From the NCBI GenBank assembly GCA_017510825.1, contig JAFWMA010000008.1, positions 1-33,690 of the forward strand: a stretch of DNA of 33,690 nt, given 5' to 3'. The translations under genes were made by a program, and so were the position numbers. Every line of letters begins with the position of its first letter. The stretch's first letter is position 1. Shown one piece after another: positions 24,544 to 33,001 of the stretch. The notes beneath the pieces were generated by a model, which saw only the letters and a list, made by a program, of their open reading frames with translations, made no database searches and was not told the origin of the DNA. This DNA comes from Clostridia bacterium (lineage in GTDB: Bacteria > Bacillota > Clostridia > TANB77 > CAG-508).

Positions 24544-25320
24544 CTAAATATAATTTTTCTTTATATTCTTAATAGCATTTTTTTCAAGCCTAGAAACTTG
24601 AGCTTGTGAAATTCCAATTTCATCAGCAACCTCCATTTGAGTTTTACAATCAAAAAATCTCCTTTTAATAATATCTTTTTCTCTTTTAGAAAGTTTTTTC
24701 ATAGCTTCACTAATAGCAATAGAATCAGTCCATCTTTCGTCATTAGCTTTTTTATCACTAATTTGATCAATTAAAAACAAGTTTTCAGAATCTGTGCTTC
24801 CATGAACAGAGTCGTGCAATGATACTGGATCTTGTATAGCATCTAAGCTTGCAGCAATTTGCTCTTTTTCTACTCCTACAATTTGAGCAATTTGCTCAAT
24901 AGTTGGTTCATCTTGTGTCTTTTTAAGCAATTGTTCCTTAGCCATCAAAGCCTTATATGCTAAATTTCTAACAGAACGACTAACTCTGATAGGATTGTTA
25001 TCTCTAAGATATCTACGAATTTCACCAATAATCATGGGAACTGCATAAGTAGAAAATTGTACATTTTGAGAGATATCAAAATTATCAATTGCTTTTATTA
25101 AACCAACACAACCAATTTGAAAAAGATCATCAGCATTATCATTACTATTTCTAAACTTTTTTATAACACTTAAAACTAATTTAAGATTTCCATTAATAAA
25201 TTTTTGCCTTGCATCAACATCCCCATTTTTTATTTTAAATAAAAGTTCACTTTTTTCTTCATTTGATAAGACAGGCAAAGTTGAAGTGTTAACTCCAGAA
25301 ATTTCAACCTTGTTAATCAA
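24544..25320 (-). CDS. sigG: RNA polymerase sporulation sigma factor sigmaG
   Basis: Late forespore sigma factor, 258 residues (B. subtilis 260). It opens with the typical NKVEISGVNTSTLPVLSNEE, the segment bound by Gin/SpoIIAB in relatives. Region 2 (NGNLKLVLSVIKKF, DDLFQIGCVGLIKAIDNF, YAVPMIIGEIRRYLRDNN), region 3, and region 4 with EVADEIGISQAQVSRLEKN follow. The start is TTG at 25320, eight bases after GGAGG. Longer in-frame starts would pass through the ribosome binding site and the promoter. The gene lies opposite to sigE, between inverted repeats, and has its own sigmaF/sigmaG-type promoter, so its loss of linkage to sigE should be tolerated. Confidence 0.96.
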   Translation of the reverse strand: MINKVEISGVNTSTLPVLSNEEKSELLFKIKNGDVDARQKFINGNLKLVLSVIKKFRNSNDNADDLFQIGCVGLIKAIDNFDISQNVQFSTYAVPMIIGEIRRYLRDNNPIRVSRSVRNLAYKALMAKEQLLKKTQDEPTIEQIAQIVGVEKEQIAASLDAIQDPVSLHDSVHGSTDSENLFLIDQISDKKANDERWTDSIAISEAMKKLSKREKDIIKRRFFDCKTQMEVADEIGISQAQVSRLEKNAIKNIKKNYI

Positions 25321-25349
25321 AAAAAGAACCTCCTCACAAAATATAAAAT

Positions 25350-25379
25350 AAGTATGCCCAAAATAAAAAAAAATATTCA
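25350..25379 (-). promoter_or_regulatory. sigmaF/sigmaG-type promoter of sigG
   Basis: On the reverse strand: TGAATA (25379-25374), a 17-base spacer and CATACTT (25356-25350), close to the B. subtilis sigmaG consensus TGAATA/CATACTA. It lies about 30 bases before the TTG start, with GAGGAGG between. This fits first activation by sigmaF and then autoactivation. Confidence 0.65.
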
Positions 25380-25507
25380 ATTATAATTTAGTAAGCTATA
25401 GGGTAACCATTTGACTTACATAAGCTGTTAAATAAAAATACAATAAAAATGCAAAACAAATCAAAAAAATATGAGAAGAACATTGTTCAAAGAGAGGAAA
25501 AAGTATT

Positions 25508-25570
25508 TGCAAAAAAAGCTCGTCCCAAATTGCAAATTGCAAAAAAGGGGCGTCCCAAATGGCAAAATTT
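25508..25570 (-). repeat. Two inverted copies of the same short repeat, right side of the sigG-ylmC block
   Basis: TGCAAAAAAAGCTCGTCCCA (from 25508) and TTGCAAAAAAGGGGCGTCCC (from 25537) are reverse-oriented copies of the repeat at 24113-24204. Together with those they frame the reverse-strand sigG and ylmC genes. Confidence 0.85.
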
Positions 25571-25716
25571 TAACAAATTTAATTTTTTTCTCATATTATC
25601 TTGTTTTTTTAATAAAATTAGGTATATAATATAATATGTTAAAATATCTACAACTAGGTGGAAAAATAATTTTTTTTATTTAGTAATATATATTATATTA
25701 ATCAGGAGAATAAAAT

Positions 25717-27207
25717 ATGGAATTAAAAAGAATTTTAACTGGAATAGATGGACTAAAAGCTAAGGGAAATCTAGACTTAGATGTACCAAATGTTACAATC
25801 GACTCAAGAGCAGTAGGACAAGGCGATATGTTTATAGCAATAAATGGATTTGAAGTTGATGGACATAGATATATTCCAATGGCATTAAAAAAGGGAGCTA
25901 AAGTTATTTTAATAGAAGAAACAAAAGTTAATGATGTTGCTCCAATAATACCTCCTGATGTTACATTACTTGCAACGCAAGATACAAGAAAAGCAGAGTC
26001 AATTTGTGCTTGTAATTTTTATGATCAACCATCAAGAAAAGTTAAACTAATAGGTGTTACTGGTACAAAAGGAAAAACAACAACAACATTCATGATAAAA
26101 AAAATTCTTGAAAAGCAAGGAATTAAAACAGGAATAATAGGCACTATAGCAGAATATAGTGGTGATAGAAAAATAGAAGATAGTGACAGAACTTCTCCAG
26201 ATGCAATTCATTTGCAGTATCTATTATCACAAATGGTAAATGACGGATGCCAAGCAGTAGTAATGGAAGTATCTTCGCAAAGCTTAAAACTTCACAGAGT
26301 GGATGGCTGTGAATTTGACATGGCAATATTCACAAACTTTTCAGAAGACCATATTGGAAAAAGAGAACATCCCAATATGGAAGATTATTTTAATTCAAAA
26401 TTATTGTTATTTCAAAAATGTAATGAAGGATTTATAAATGCAGATGACTTATATGCACTAAGAATTCCTAAATTAGCACCTAACTGTAATATAAAAACAT
26501 ATGGAATTGATAATCAATGCGATTTATTAGCAAAAGACATCACAATAACTAATTCATACGTTGATTTTAGAGTTAAAATAAATGGAAAAAACGAAAGAAT
26601 AAAAGCATTTATACCAGGAAGATTTAGTGTATACAACTGCTTGTCTGCTATATGCATTGCCGAAAAAATGGGTTGCTCAACTGAGTGTATTAAACAAGCA
26701 TTAGAAGAAGTACGAGTTCCTGGAAGAAGTGAACTTGTTGACAATGACCTAGACCTAACGCTAATGATAGATTATGCCCATTCACCAGAAAGTCTACAAA
26801 GCATCTTACAAGCAGTAAAATCATATACAAGAGGAAAAGTTATTTCTGTATTCGGATGTGGAGGAGATAGAGATACAAGCAAAAGACCTCAAATGGGAGA
26901 AATTTCAGGTAAAATTGCAGACTACACAATCATAACATCAGACAACCCACGTACAGAAGATCCAGAAAGTATAATAAAACAAATTGAAGATGGAATAAAA
27001 AAAACAAATGGAAAATATGAATGCATAGTTGATAGAACAGAAGCAATTAGAAAAGCTATAGAAATAGCAAAAAATAAAGATATAGTTGTAATGGCCGGAA
27101 AAGGTCATGAAACATATCAAGAAATAAATCATATTAAAAATCCATATGACGAAAGAGTAATTATAAAAGAAATAATATCTCAAATGAAAAAGAAAAAACA
27201 GAGTTAA
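25717..27207 (+). CDS. murE: UDP-N-acetylmuramoyl-tripeptide synthetase MurE (meso-diaminopimelate type)
   Basis: It adds the third amino acid to UDP-MurNAc-L-Ala-D-Glu using ATP. The 496 residues form the three Mur ligase domains: the N-terminal UDP-binding part (TIDSRAVGQGDMFIAI), the central ATPase with GTKGKTTT (116-123), EVSSQSLKLHRV and NFSEDHIGKREHPNMEDY, and the C-terminal domain with DYAHSPESL, GCGGDRDTSKRPQM and AGKGHETYQ. The motif DNPR at 409-412 is the one that binds meso-diaminopimelate rather than lysine. AGGAGA gives the start. First gene of murE-mraY-ftsW-murG; murF and murD are absent here. Confidence 0.96.
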   Translation: MELKRILTGIDGLKAKGNLDLDVPNVTIDSRAVGQGDMFIAINGFEVDGHRYIPMALKKGAKVILIEETKVNDVAPIIPPDVTLLATQDTRKAESICACNFYDQPSRKVKLIGVTGTKGKTTTTFMIKKILEKQGIKTGIIGTIAEYSGDRKIEDSDRTSPDAIHLQYLLSQMVNDGCQAVVMEVSSQSLKLHRVDGCEFDMAIFTNFSEDHIGKREHPNMEDYFNSKLLLFQKCNEGFINADDLYALRIPKLAPNCNIKTYGIDNQCDLLAKDITITNSYVDFRVKINGKNERIKAFIPGRFSVYNCLSAICIAEKMGCSTECIKQALEEVRVPGRSELVDNDLDLTLMIDYAHSPESLQSILQAVKSYTRGKVISVFGCGGDRDTSKRPQMGEISGKIADYTIITSDNPRTEDPESIIKQIEDGIKKTNGKYECIVDRTEAIRKAIEIAKNKDIVVMAGKGHETYQEINHIKNPYDERVIIKEIISQMKKKKQS

Positions 27208-27223
27208 AATGAAAGGATAAAAA

Positions 27224-28201
27224 ATGAGTTTTCAAGTAAAAATATTACTACTATCTTTTGCAACAAGTACATTTATTTCAATGATCGCAATACCAATATT
27301 AAGAAAATTAAAAGTAGGTCAATCTGAAAGGGAACTTGGACCGAAATCACATTTAGGAAAAAGTGGAACACCTACAATGGGAGGAATTATACTAATAATA
27401 TCAACATTAGTACTAAGCGCTTTTCTTTACTTTGATTACTCAGGAGATGAACCAGAAATAGCAACAAGACTACTACCAATGATATTCGTAACATTAGGAT
27501 TTGGAATTATCGGATTTATAGATGACTTTAAAAAAGTAATTTTACACAACACAGATGGACTAAGTCCAAAAGCAAAAATGGCTGGACTACTAATCATTTC
27601 AATAGTTTATGTATGTATGTTAACATTTGTGTTCAAAAACGGATGTAATATATATATTCCTTTTATGGATATATACATTGATTTACCAATATATATTTAT
27701 ATACCATTTGCTTTAACCGTAATATTAGGAACAACAAATGCAGTTAATCTAACAGATGGGATAGATGGACTATCAACAAGTGTAACAACAATAATACTAA
27801 CAGCATTCACTGTAATATCAATAATACTAAACATAAAAGAAACAACAATTTTTGGATGTATTGTAATAGGATGTGCCTTAGGATTTTTATTATTTAACCT
27901 TCATCCAGCTCATATTTTTATGGGCGATACAGGTTCACTATTATTAGGTGGAGCAATAGCAGGTATTTCACTATATCTAAAATTGCCATTACTACTTTTA
28001 ATAGTTGCAATAATCCCAGTTATAGAAACACTATCTGTTATAATACAAGTGGTATATTACAAAAGGACAAAGAAAAGATTTTTCAAAATGGCACCACTAC
28101 ACCATCACTATGAATTAAGTGGGTGGAATGAAAACAAAGTAGTAACAACATTTAGTTTTATAACATTAATTGCATCAATAATCGGTGTACTAGCAATATA
28201 A
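27224..28201 (+). CDS. mraY: Phospho-N-acetylmuramoyl-pentapeptide transferase (MraY)
   Basis: This integral membrane enzyme transfers phospho-MurNAc-pentapeptide to undecaprenyl phosphate, giving lipid I. The 325 residues have about ten membrane helices. Signature motifs are all present: GPKSHLGKSGTPTMGG near the N-terminus, GFIDDFKK (metal-binding Asp pair), NAVNLTDGIDGLS, HIFMGDTGS and the HHHYELSGW loop. Starts 16 bases after murE with AAAGGAT as ribosome binding site, so it is in the same operon. Confidence 0.97.
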   Translation: MSFQVKILLLSFATSTFISMIAIPILRKLKVGQSERELGPKSHLGKSGTPTMGGIILIISTLVLSAFLYFDYSGDEPEIATRLLPMIFVTLGFGIIGFIDDFKKVILHNTDGLSPKAKMAGLLIISIVYVCMLTFVFKNGCNIYIPFMDIYIDLPIYIYIPFALTVILGTTNAVNLTDGIDGLSTSVTTIILTAFTVISIILNIKETTIFGCIVIGCALGFLLFNLHPAHIFMGDTGSLLLGGAIAGISLYLKLPLLLLIVAIIPVIETLSVIIQVVYYKRTKKRFFKMAPLHHHYELSGWNENKVVTTFSFITLIASIIGVLAI

Positions 28202-28242
28202 ATAATACAAAAGAAAAGAAAAAAACTGAAAGGAAAGGATAA

Positions 28243-29400
28243 ATGCAAAAAGTTACTAATACAAGAAAAATAAATAAAATAAAGAATAGTAACACTATTG
28301 ACATGCCACTACTCATAACTGTACTAATGCTATTAGCAATTGGAATAGTTATGGTTTTATCAGCAAGTGCACCATCTGCTTTAGCCAAATATGGAGATAG
28401 CTACAGAAATGTTAAAACTCAAGGTCTTGCAGCATTTATTGGAATATTACTTATGATTGCAATGTCAAGATTACCATATCAATTACTCAACAAATACTAT
28501 AAAATAATTTATATCGGTTCGATACTAGTATTATTTACAGTATTAATTCCTGGATTAGGATTTGAAACAAATGGAGCAAGAAGATGGATTCACTTCCTAG
28601 GACAACAAATGCAACCATCAGAAATAACTAAAATAGGATTAATTATCTTCTATGCAGGGTACTTTACTGATCCAAAAAACAAATTAGATACAAAAATGGG
28701 AAATACAATAATACCAATATTAGCCCTGTTACTTCCAATAGGAATATTACTATTAATACAAAACCACATGAGTGCCGGAATAGTAATTTCAATTGTAACA
28801 ATAATAATGATACTAATGTCAGGATGCAAATTAAAAAATTATGCAGTACTAGCTGGATCAGGAATAGCAATGTTGTTACTAGCATTTCCATTTATAAAAG
28901 ACAAAATAATGGGAAGCTTTAGATCAGATAGAATCGAAGCATGGTTAAATCCTATCGAAAATTCAAGCGATAAAGCATATCAAACACTACAAGGATTATA
29001 TGCTATAGGATCTGGAGGATTATTTGGAGTTGGATTAGGGCAAAGTAAACAAAAATATTTATACATACCAGAGGCACACAATGACTTTATATTCGCAATA
29101 TTAGCAGAAGAACTTGGATTCGTAGGATGTGCACTTATACTGTTTTTATTTGCAACACTAGCAATTAGAGGATCAATAATTGCAGTAAATGCTAGTGATA
29201 TGTTTGGAAGTCTAATTGCAATTGGAATTACAGCCTTAATAACTGTTCAAGCAGTTTTAAACATAGCAGTTGTTACAAACACAATTCCAAACACAGGAAT
29301 TTCACTTCCATTTTTAAGTTATGGAGGAACTTCACTAATCATTTTATTAGGAAGTATAGGAATTTTACTAAATATTTCACGCTCAGCAAAGAAACTATAA
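28243..29400 (+). CDS. SEDS peptidoglycan glycosyltransferase FtsW/SpoVE
   Basis: This polytopic lipid II polymerase of the divisome or spore cortex acts with a class B PBP; the one at 473-2221 is a candidate partner. The 385 residues have about ten membrane helices. SEDS motifs: FETNGARRWIHFLG then QPSE (about 107-127), the catalytic Asp281 in PEAHNDFIFA, EELG, and NTGISLPFLSYGG near the end. In Bacillus this place in the cluster holds spoVE, in other Clostridia ftsW; sequence alone does not separate them. murD, normally just upstream, is missing. AAAGGAAAGG precedes the ATG. Confidence 0.93.
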   Translation: MQKVTNTRKINKIKNSNTIDMPLLITVLMLLAIGIVMVLSASAPSALAKYGDSYRNVKTQGLAAFIGILLMIAMSRLPYQLLNKYYKIIYIGSILVLFTVLIPGLGFETNGARRWIHFLGQQMQPSEITKIGLIIFYAGYFTDPKNKLDTKMGNTIIPILALLLPIGILLLIQNHMSAGIVISIVTIIMILMSGCKLKNYAVLAGSGIAMLLLAFPFIKDKIMGSFRSDRIEAWLNPIENSSDKAYQTLQGLYAIGSGGLFGVGLGQSKQKYLYIPEAHNDFIFAILAEELGFVGCALILFLFATLAIRGSIIAVNASDMFGSLIAIGITALITVQAVLNIAVVTNTIPNTGISLPFLSYGGTSLIILLGSIGILLNISRSAKKL

Positions 29401-29417
29401 AAGTATAGGAGGATATT

Positions 29418-30581
29418 TTGAAAGTAATAATAGCAGCTGCAGGAACTGGAGGACACATAAATCCAGGAATAGCAATAGCAAATAAAATAAAAGAAGAAGA
29501 ACCAAATTCAAAAATAATCTTCATTGGAACAAAAAGAGGAATTGAGAAAGATTTAGTTCCAAGAGCAGGATATGAACTAAAAACAATAGAAAGCTATGGA
29601 TTTTCAAAAAAGATAACATTTGATAATATAAAAAAAATATTAAAAACTCTAGGTTCAATTAGAAAAGTAAAAAAAATAATCAAAGAATTCAACCCAGATA
29701 TAGTAATAGGAACAGGAGGATACATATGCATCTCTGTATGTGGTGCAGCAAAAGGACTTAAAGTCCCATTTATAATACACGAAAGCAATGTACTTCCAGG
29801 TAAAGCAACAAAAATACTATCGCCAGATGCAGAAAAAATACTAGTTGGATTTAAAGAAGCTGAAGAAAAGCTACCAAATGCAAAAAATGTTGTAGTAACA
29901 GGAACTCCAACCAAAGGAGAAGATTTACATTATGATATAGAAACAAAAGAACTAAAAAAGCAAGAAATAGGATTTGACGCTAAAAAACCATTAGTTTTAG
30001 TATTTGGAGGAAGTCAAGGCTCTAAAAGCATAAATGGAGCAATAATTGATATCATTATAAACAGACTAAAACATAAAAATGAAGAAACAAACTCACAAAT
30101 AAAGAACCATGAAAACTACAACAACTATCAAATAATTTGGGCGACAGGACCAACACAATATGGTGAAGTAAAGCAAGAACTAAACAAAGAAGAACTTAAT
30201 ATAGAAAACTTACCAGGAATTAAAATAGAACCATACATATATAATATGGGAGAGATAATGAATGTTGCAGATTTAATAGTATGTCGAAGCGGAGCGATGA
30301 CAGTAACAGAACTTGAAAAAATAGGCAAAGCATCAATTTTAATTCCATTCCCATATGCAGCAGAAAACCATCAAGAATACAATGCAAGAGCACTAGAAAA
30401 TGAAGGAGCAGCAAGAGTAATACTAGATAGAGAATTAAAATTTGGTGGCTTAAATGATATGATTAATGAATTAGTTAGTGAACCTAAAAAATTAAAAGAA
30501 ATGAGTAAAAAAAGCAAATCATTATCAATTAATAATGTTGAAGATAGAATTTATACAGAAATTAAGCAAGTACTTAATTAA
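29418..30581 (+). CDS. murG: UDP-GlcNAc:lipid I N-acetylglucosaminyltransferase (MurG)
   Basis: This membrane-associated GT28 glycosyltransferase makes lipid II from lipid I. N-domain: AAGTGGHINPGIAIA (G-loop 1, catalytic His13) and HESNVLPGKA. C-domain: FGGSQGSKSING (G-loop at 197-202), CRSGAMTVTELEKIGK and PFPYAAENHQEYNA. At 387 residues it is about 25 longer than usual. The excess is an Asn/Lys/Glu-rich insert around 217-236, between the first strand and helix of the C-domain. Start codon TTG at 29418 with AGGAGG seven bases before. Last gene of the murE operon. Confidence 0.96.
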   Translation: MKVIIAAAGTGGHINPGIAIANKIKEEEPNSKIIFIGTKRGIEKDLVPRAGYELKTIESYGFSKKITFDNIKKILKTLGSIRKVKKIIKEFNPDIVIGTGGYICISVCGAAKGLKVPFIIHESNVLPGKATKILSPDAEKILVGFKEAEEKLPNAKNVVVTGTPTKGEDLHYDIETKELKKQEIGFDAKKPLVLVFGGSQGSKSINGAIIDIIINRLKHKNEETNSQIKNHENYNNYQIIWATGPTQYGEVKQELNKEELNIENLPGIKIEPYIYNMGEIMNVADLIVCRSGAMTVTELEKIGKASILIPFPYAAENHQEYNARALENEGAARVILDRELKFGGLNDMINELVSEPKKLKEMSKKSKSLSINNVEDRIYTEIKQVLN

Positions 30582-30594
30582 TGAAAAAAATTTA

Positions 30595-30653
30595 TATAAT
30601 ATATATAGTGGAGCTCGCGTAGCGACCAACAAGAGCAAACGTTATATATTATA
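30595..30653. repeat. Short palindromic element between murG and topA
   Basis: TATAATATATA (30595-30605) and TATATATTATA (30643-30653) are exact 11-base inverted repeats. They enclose 37 bases that are far richer in G+C than the surroundings (GAGCTCGCGTAGCGACC), with an inner mini-stem TCGC-GTA-GCGA. It resembles an interspersed intergenic palindrome. No T-run makes it a typical terminator. Confidence 0.4.
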
Positions 30654-30693
30654 CAAATGTTAATACCATAATAAGAAAAGAAAGGAATCTAAA

Positions 30694-32826
30694 ATGGCAG
30701 ACAACCTAATAATAGTAGAGTCACCCTCAAAGGCTCACACAATCGAAAAATTCCTAAACAAAAACTACAAAGTAGTAGCATCTGTAGGACACATACGTGA
30801 CCTACCAAAATCAAGAATGGGAATAGACATCGAAAACGATTTTGAACCACAATACATAAATATAAGAGGAAAAGCAGGAGTAATAAATGAATTAAAAAAA
30901 GAAGCAAAAAAGGCTAAAAAAGTCTATTTGGCAACTGACCCCGACCGTGAAGGAGAAGCAATAGCATGGCACTTAGCATATATTTTAGACATTCCAGAGG
31001 ACGAGCTTTGCAGAGTAACATTTAATGAAATAACAAAAGAAACCGTTCAAAAATCTATGAAAAAACCACGCACAATTGATATGAACCTAACAGATGCTCA
31101 ACAAGCAAGAAGAGTAATGGACAGAATAGTTGGATACAAAATAAGCCCAATACTTTGGAAAAAGGTCAAAAGAGGTTTATCAGCAGGAAGAGTTCAATCT
31201 GTAGCAGTAAAACTAATTGTCGATAGAGAAACTGAAATTGAAAATTTCGTACCAGAAGAATATTGGAACATATACGCAACATTATCAAAAAATAAAGAAC
31301 AATTTACAGCAAAACTAACAGGAAAAAATGGAGAAAAAATAGAACTATACAAAAAAGAGGAAGTAGACAAAATCTTAAAAGATATAGATGGTGCCAAGTA
31401 TATTGTATCAAAAGTAAAAAAAGGAGAAAGGAAGCGTACACCAGCTCCACCATTTACAACAAGTACAATGCAACAAGAATCATCAAGGAAATTAGGATTT
31501 GCAATTAGAAAAACAATGAGTGTTGCACAAAGCTTATATGAAGGGGTAAAAATACCAGAAAGAGGCTCAGTTGGTTTAATCACATATATGAGAACAGACT
31601 CAACCAGAATTTCAGAAGAAGCAAGAGTAGGAGCAAAAGCACATATTGTAGGAAAATATGGTGAAAACTACTATGAAAATAGATATTATAAAACAAAAGA
31701 AGGAGCTCAAGATGCACACGAAGGTATTAGACCAACATATATAGACCTAGTGCCAGAAGAAATAAAAGACTCATTAACACCAGATCAATACAAATTATAC
31801 AAACTGATATTTAATAGATTTATAGCAAGTCAAATGGCACCAGCAATTTTTGATACCATATCTGCACAAATAGATACAAATTCAAATAGTATTGATGTAT
31901 ACAACTTTAAAGCAAATGGCCAAAAGCTAAAATTCAAAGGATTTATGACATTATATGTTGAAGATAGAGATGACAAAAAGAATGAAGACAAAGATTTAGA
32001 TATTCCTGAATTGGAAGAAAATGAAGAAGTTAAAAAAGAAAAAATAGATCCAAAACAAAGCTTCACAGAGCCACCACCAAGATATACAGAAGCAAGTTTA
32101 GTAAGGACTCTTGAAGAAAAAGGAATTGGAAGACCATCAACATATTCAGCAATTATTTCAACAATAATTGATAGACATTATATTGAAAGAAACCAAAAAC
32201 AACTAACACCAACAGACCTTGGAAAAGTAGTAAACAAACTATTAGTTGAGAATTTTTCAGATGTAGTAAACGTTGAATTTACAGCAGGAATTGAAAATCA
32301 ATTTGACCAAGTTGCAGAAGGAAAAGAACCTTGGAAACAAGTTATAAGAGATTTTTACACACCTTTTGAACAAATTGTGGAAAAGGTAGACGCAGAATTA
32401 GAGCATGTAGAAATTAAAGATGAAGAAAGCGACATCCAGTGTGAAAAATGTGGAAGAATGATGGTAGTAAAATACGGAAGATATGGAAAATTTCTAGCAT
32501 GCCCAGGATACCCAGACTGTAGAAATATCAAACCATTTGAACAAAAAATCGATGTACCATGCCCAGTTTGCGGTTCAGAGGTATATATAAGAAAATCAAG
32601 AAGAGGAAGAAACTTCTATATTTGTTCAAAAAACAAACAAAACGAAGAAGGAGCTTGCCCATACATCTCATGGAACAAACCAAAACCAGGAGAAAAGTGG
32701 GAACCACCAAAAGAAGGCGAAGCACCAAAACCTTCAAAAAGAAAAACAACAAAAAAGAAAACTATAAAAAAATCCACAACAAAAAAGAAAACGACCAAAA
32801 AAACTGCAACAAATAAAAAAGAGTAA
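30694..32826 (+). CDS. topA: DNA topoisomerase I
   Basis: Type IA topoisomerase that relaxes negative supercoils. 710 residues. The TOPRIM domain has E9 (VESPSKA) and TDPDREGE (metal-binding D82, D84, E86). The active-site Tyr298 lies in GLITYMRTDSTRIS. Two C-terminal four-cysteine zinc-finger units (CEKCGRMM...CPGYPDC; CPVCGSEV...C...C) follow. The last 30 residues are nearly all Lys and Thr (TTKKKTIKKSTTKKK), probably a nonspecific DNA-binding tail. GAAAGGA precedes the ATG. It is separated from murG by 112 bases with a palindromic element. In most Clostridia topA neighbours dprA or codY, so the context is changed here. Confidence 0.97.
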   Translation: MADNLIIVESPSKAHTIEKFLNKNYKVVASVGHIRDLPKSRMGIDIENDFEPQYINIRGKAGVINELKKEAKKAKKVYLATDPDREGEAIAWHLAYILDIPEDELCRVTFNEITKETVQKSMKKPRTIDMNLTDAQQARRVMDRIVGYKISPILWKKVKRGLSAGRVQSVAVKLIVDRETEIENFVPEEYWNIYATLSKNKEQFTAKLTGKNGEKIELYKKEEVDKILKDIDGAKYIVSKVKKGERKRTPAPPFTTSTMQQESSRKLGFAIRKTMSVAQSLYEGVKIPERGSVGLITYMRTDSTRISEEARVGAKAHIVGKYGENYYENRYYKTKEGAQDAHEGIRPTYIDLVPEEIKDSLTPDQYKLYKLIFNRFIASQMAPAIFDTISAQIDTNSNSIDVYNFKANGQKLKFKGFMTLYVEDRDDKKNEDKDLDIPELEENEEVKKEKIDPKQSFTEPPPRYTEASLVRTLEEKGIGRPSTYSAIISTIIDRHYIERNQKQLTPTDLGKVVNKLLVENFSDVVNVEFTAGIENQFDQVAEGKEPWKQVIRDFYTPFEQIVEKVDAELEHVEIKDEESDIQCEKCGRMMVVKYGRYGKFLACPGYPDCRNIKPFEQKIDVPCPVCGSEVYIRKSRRGRNFYICSKNKQNEEGACPYISWNKPKPGEKWEPPKEGEAPKPSKRKTTKKKTIKKSTTKKKTTKKTATNKKE

Positions 32827-32830
32827 AAAT

Positions 32831-32985
32831 ATGAGTGAAAAAATATATTCAATTGAGGAAATAAAAAAGACAGGAGTAGTTGTATATGAAAAATAAGTTT
32901 GAAGAGCATTTGGTACATAATAGAAAATGACATACAAAAACTAAAAAAAGATCTTCAGAGCATTATAGATAAAGAAAGTAAGTAA
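32831..32985 (+). pseudogene. Deletion scar of an MNT/HEPN (MntA-HepT-like) pair
   Basis: Two coding scraps lie end to end. First, MSEKIYSIEEIKKTGVVVYE stops at 32896 (21 codons). Its first 13 residues are like the start of MNT-type nucleotidyltransferase antitoxins. Second, in another frame from about 32896, SLKSIWYIIENDIQKLKK continues to a stop at 32985. This looks like the C-terminus of DUF86/HEPN toxins, whose last helix typically reads I-W-x-I-I-x-N-D-[LI]-x-x-L-K. The order fits an antitoxin-toxin operon that lost its middle, leaving the ends fused at about 32870-32896. The assignment rests on short matches and is tentative. The first scrap could instead be a real 21-residue peptide. 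Confidence 0.4.
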
Positions 32986-33001
32986 AAAGAGGAGAATACT
33001 T

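Noticed and set aside
25321..25380. A 20-codon N-terminal extension of sigG starting at 25380
   Set aside because: The extension lies over the sigG ribosome binding site and the sigmaG-type promoter, and its peptide is not part of the family.
25449..25634. A 61-codon forward frame between sigG and murE, rich in Lys and Arg
   Set aside because: It runs through the two inverted repeat units, has no ribosome binding site, and its repeated peptide (KARPKLQ/KGRPKWQ) is just the translated DNA repeat.
25623..25635. Two overlapping TATAAT sequences before murE as a promoter
   Set aside because: No acceptable -35 element lies 16 to 18 bases upstream, and the region is so AT-rich that such hexamers arise by chance.
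32559..32816. An 85-codon forward frame inside topA
   Set aside because: It is the +1 shadow of the zinc-finger and lysine-rich tail of topA, where A-rich codons keep several frames open.
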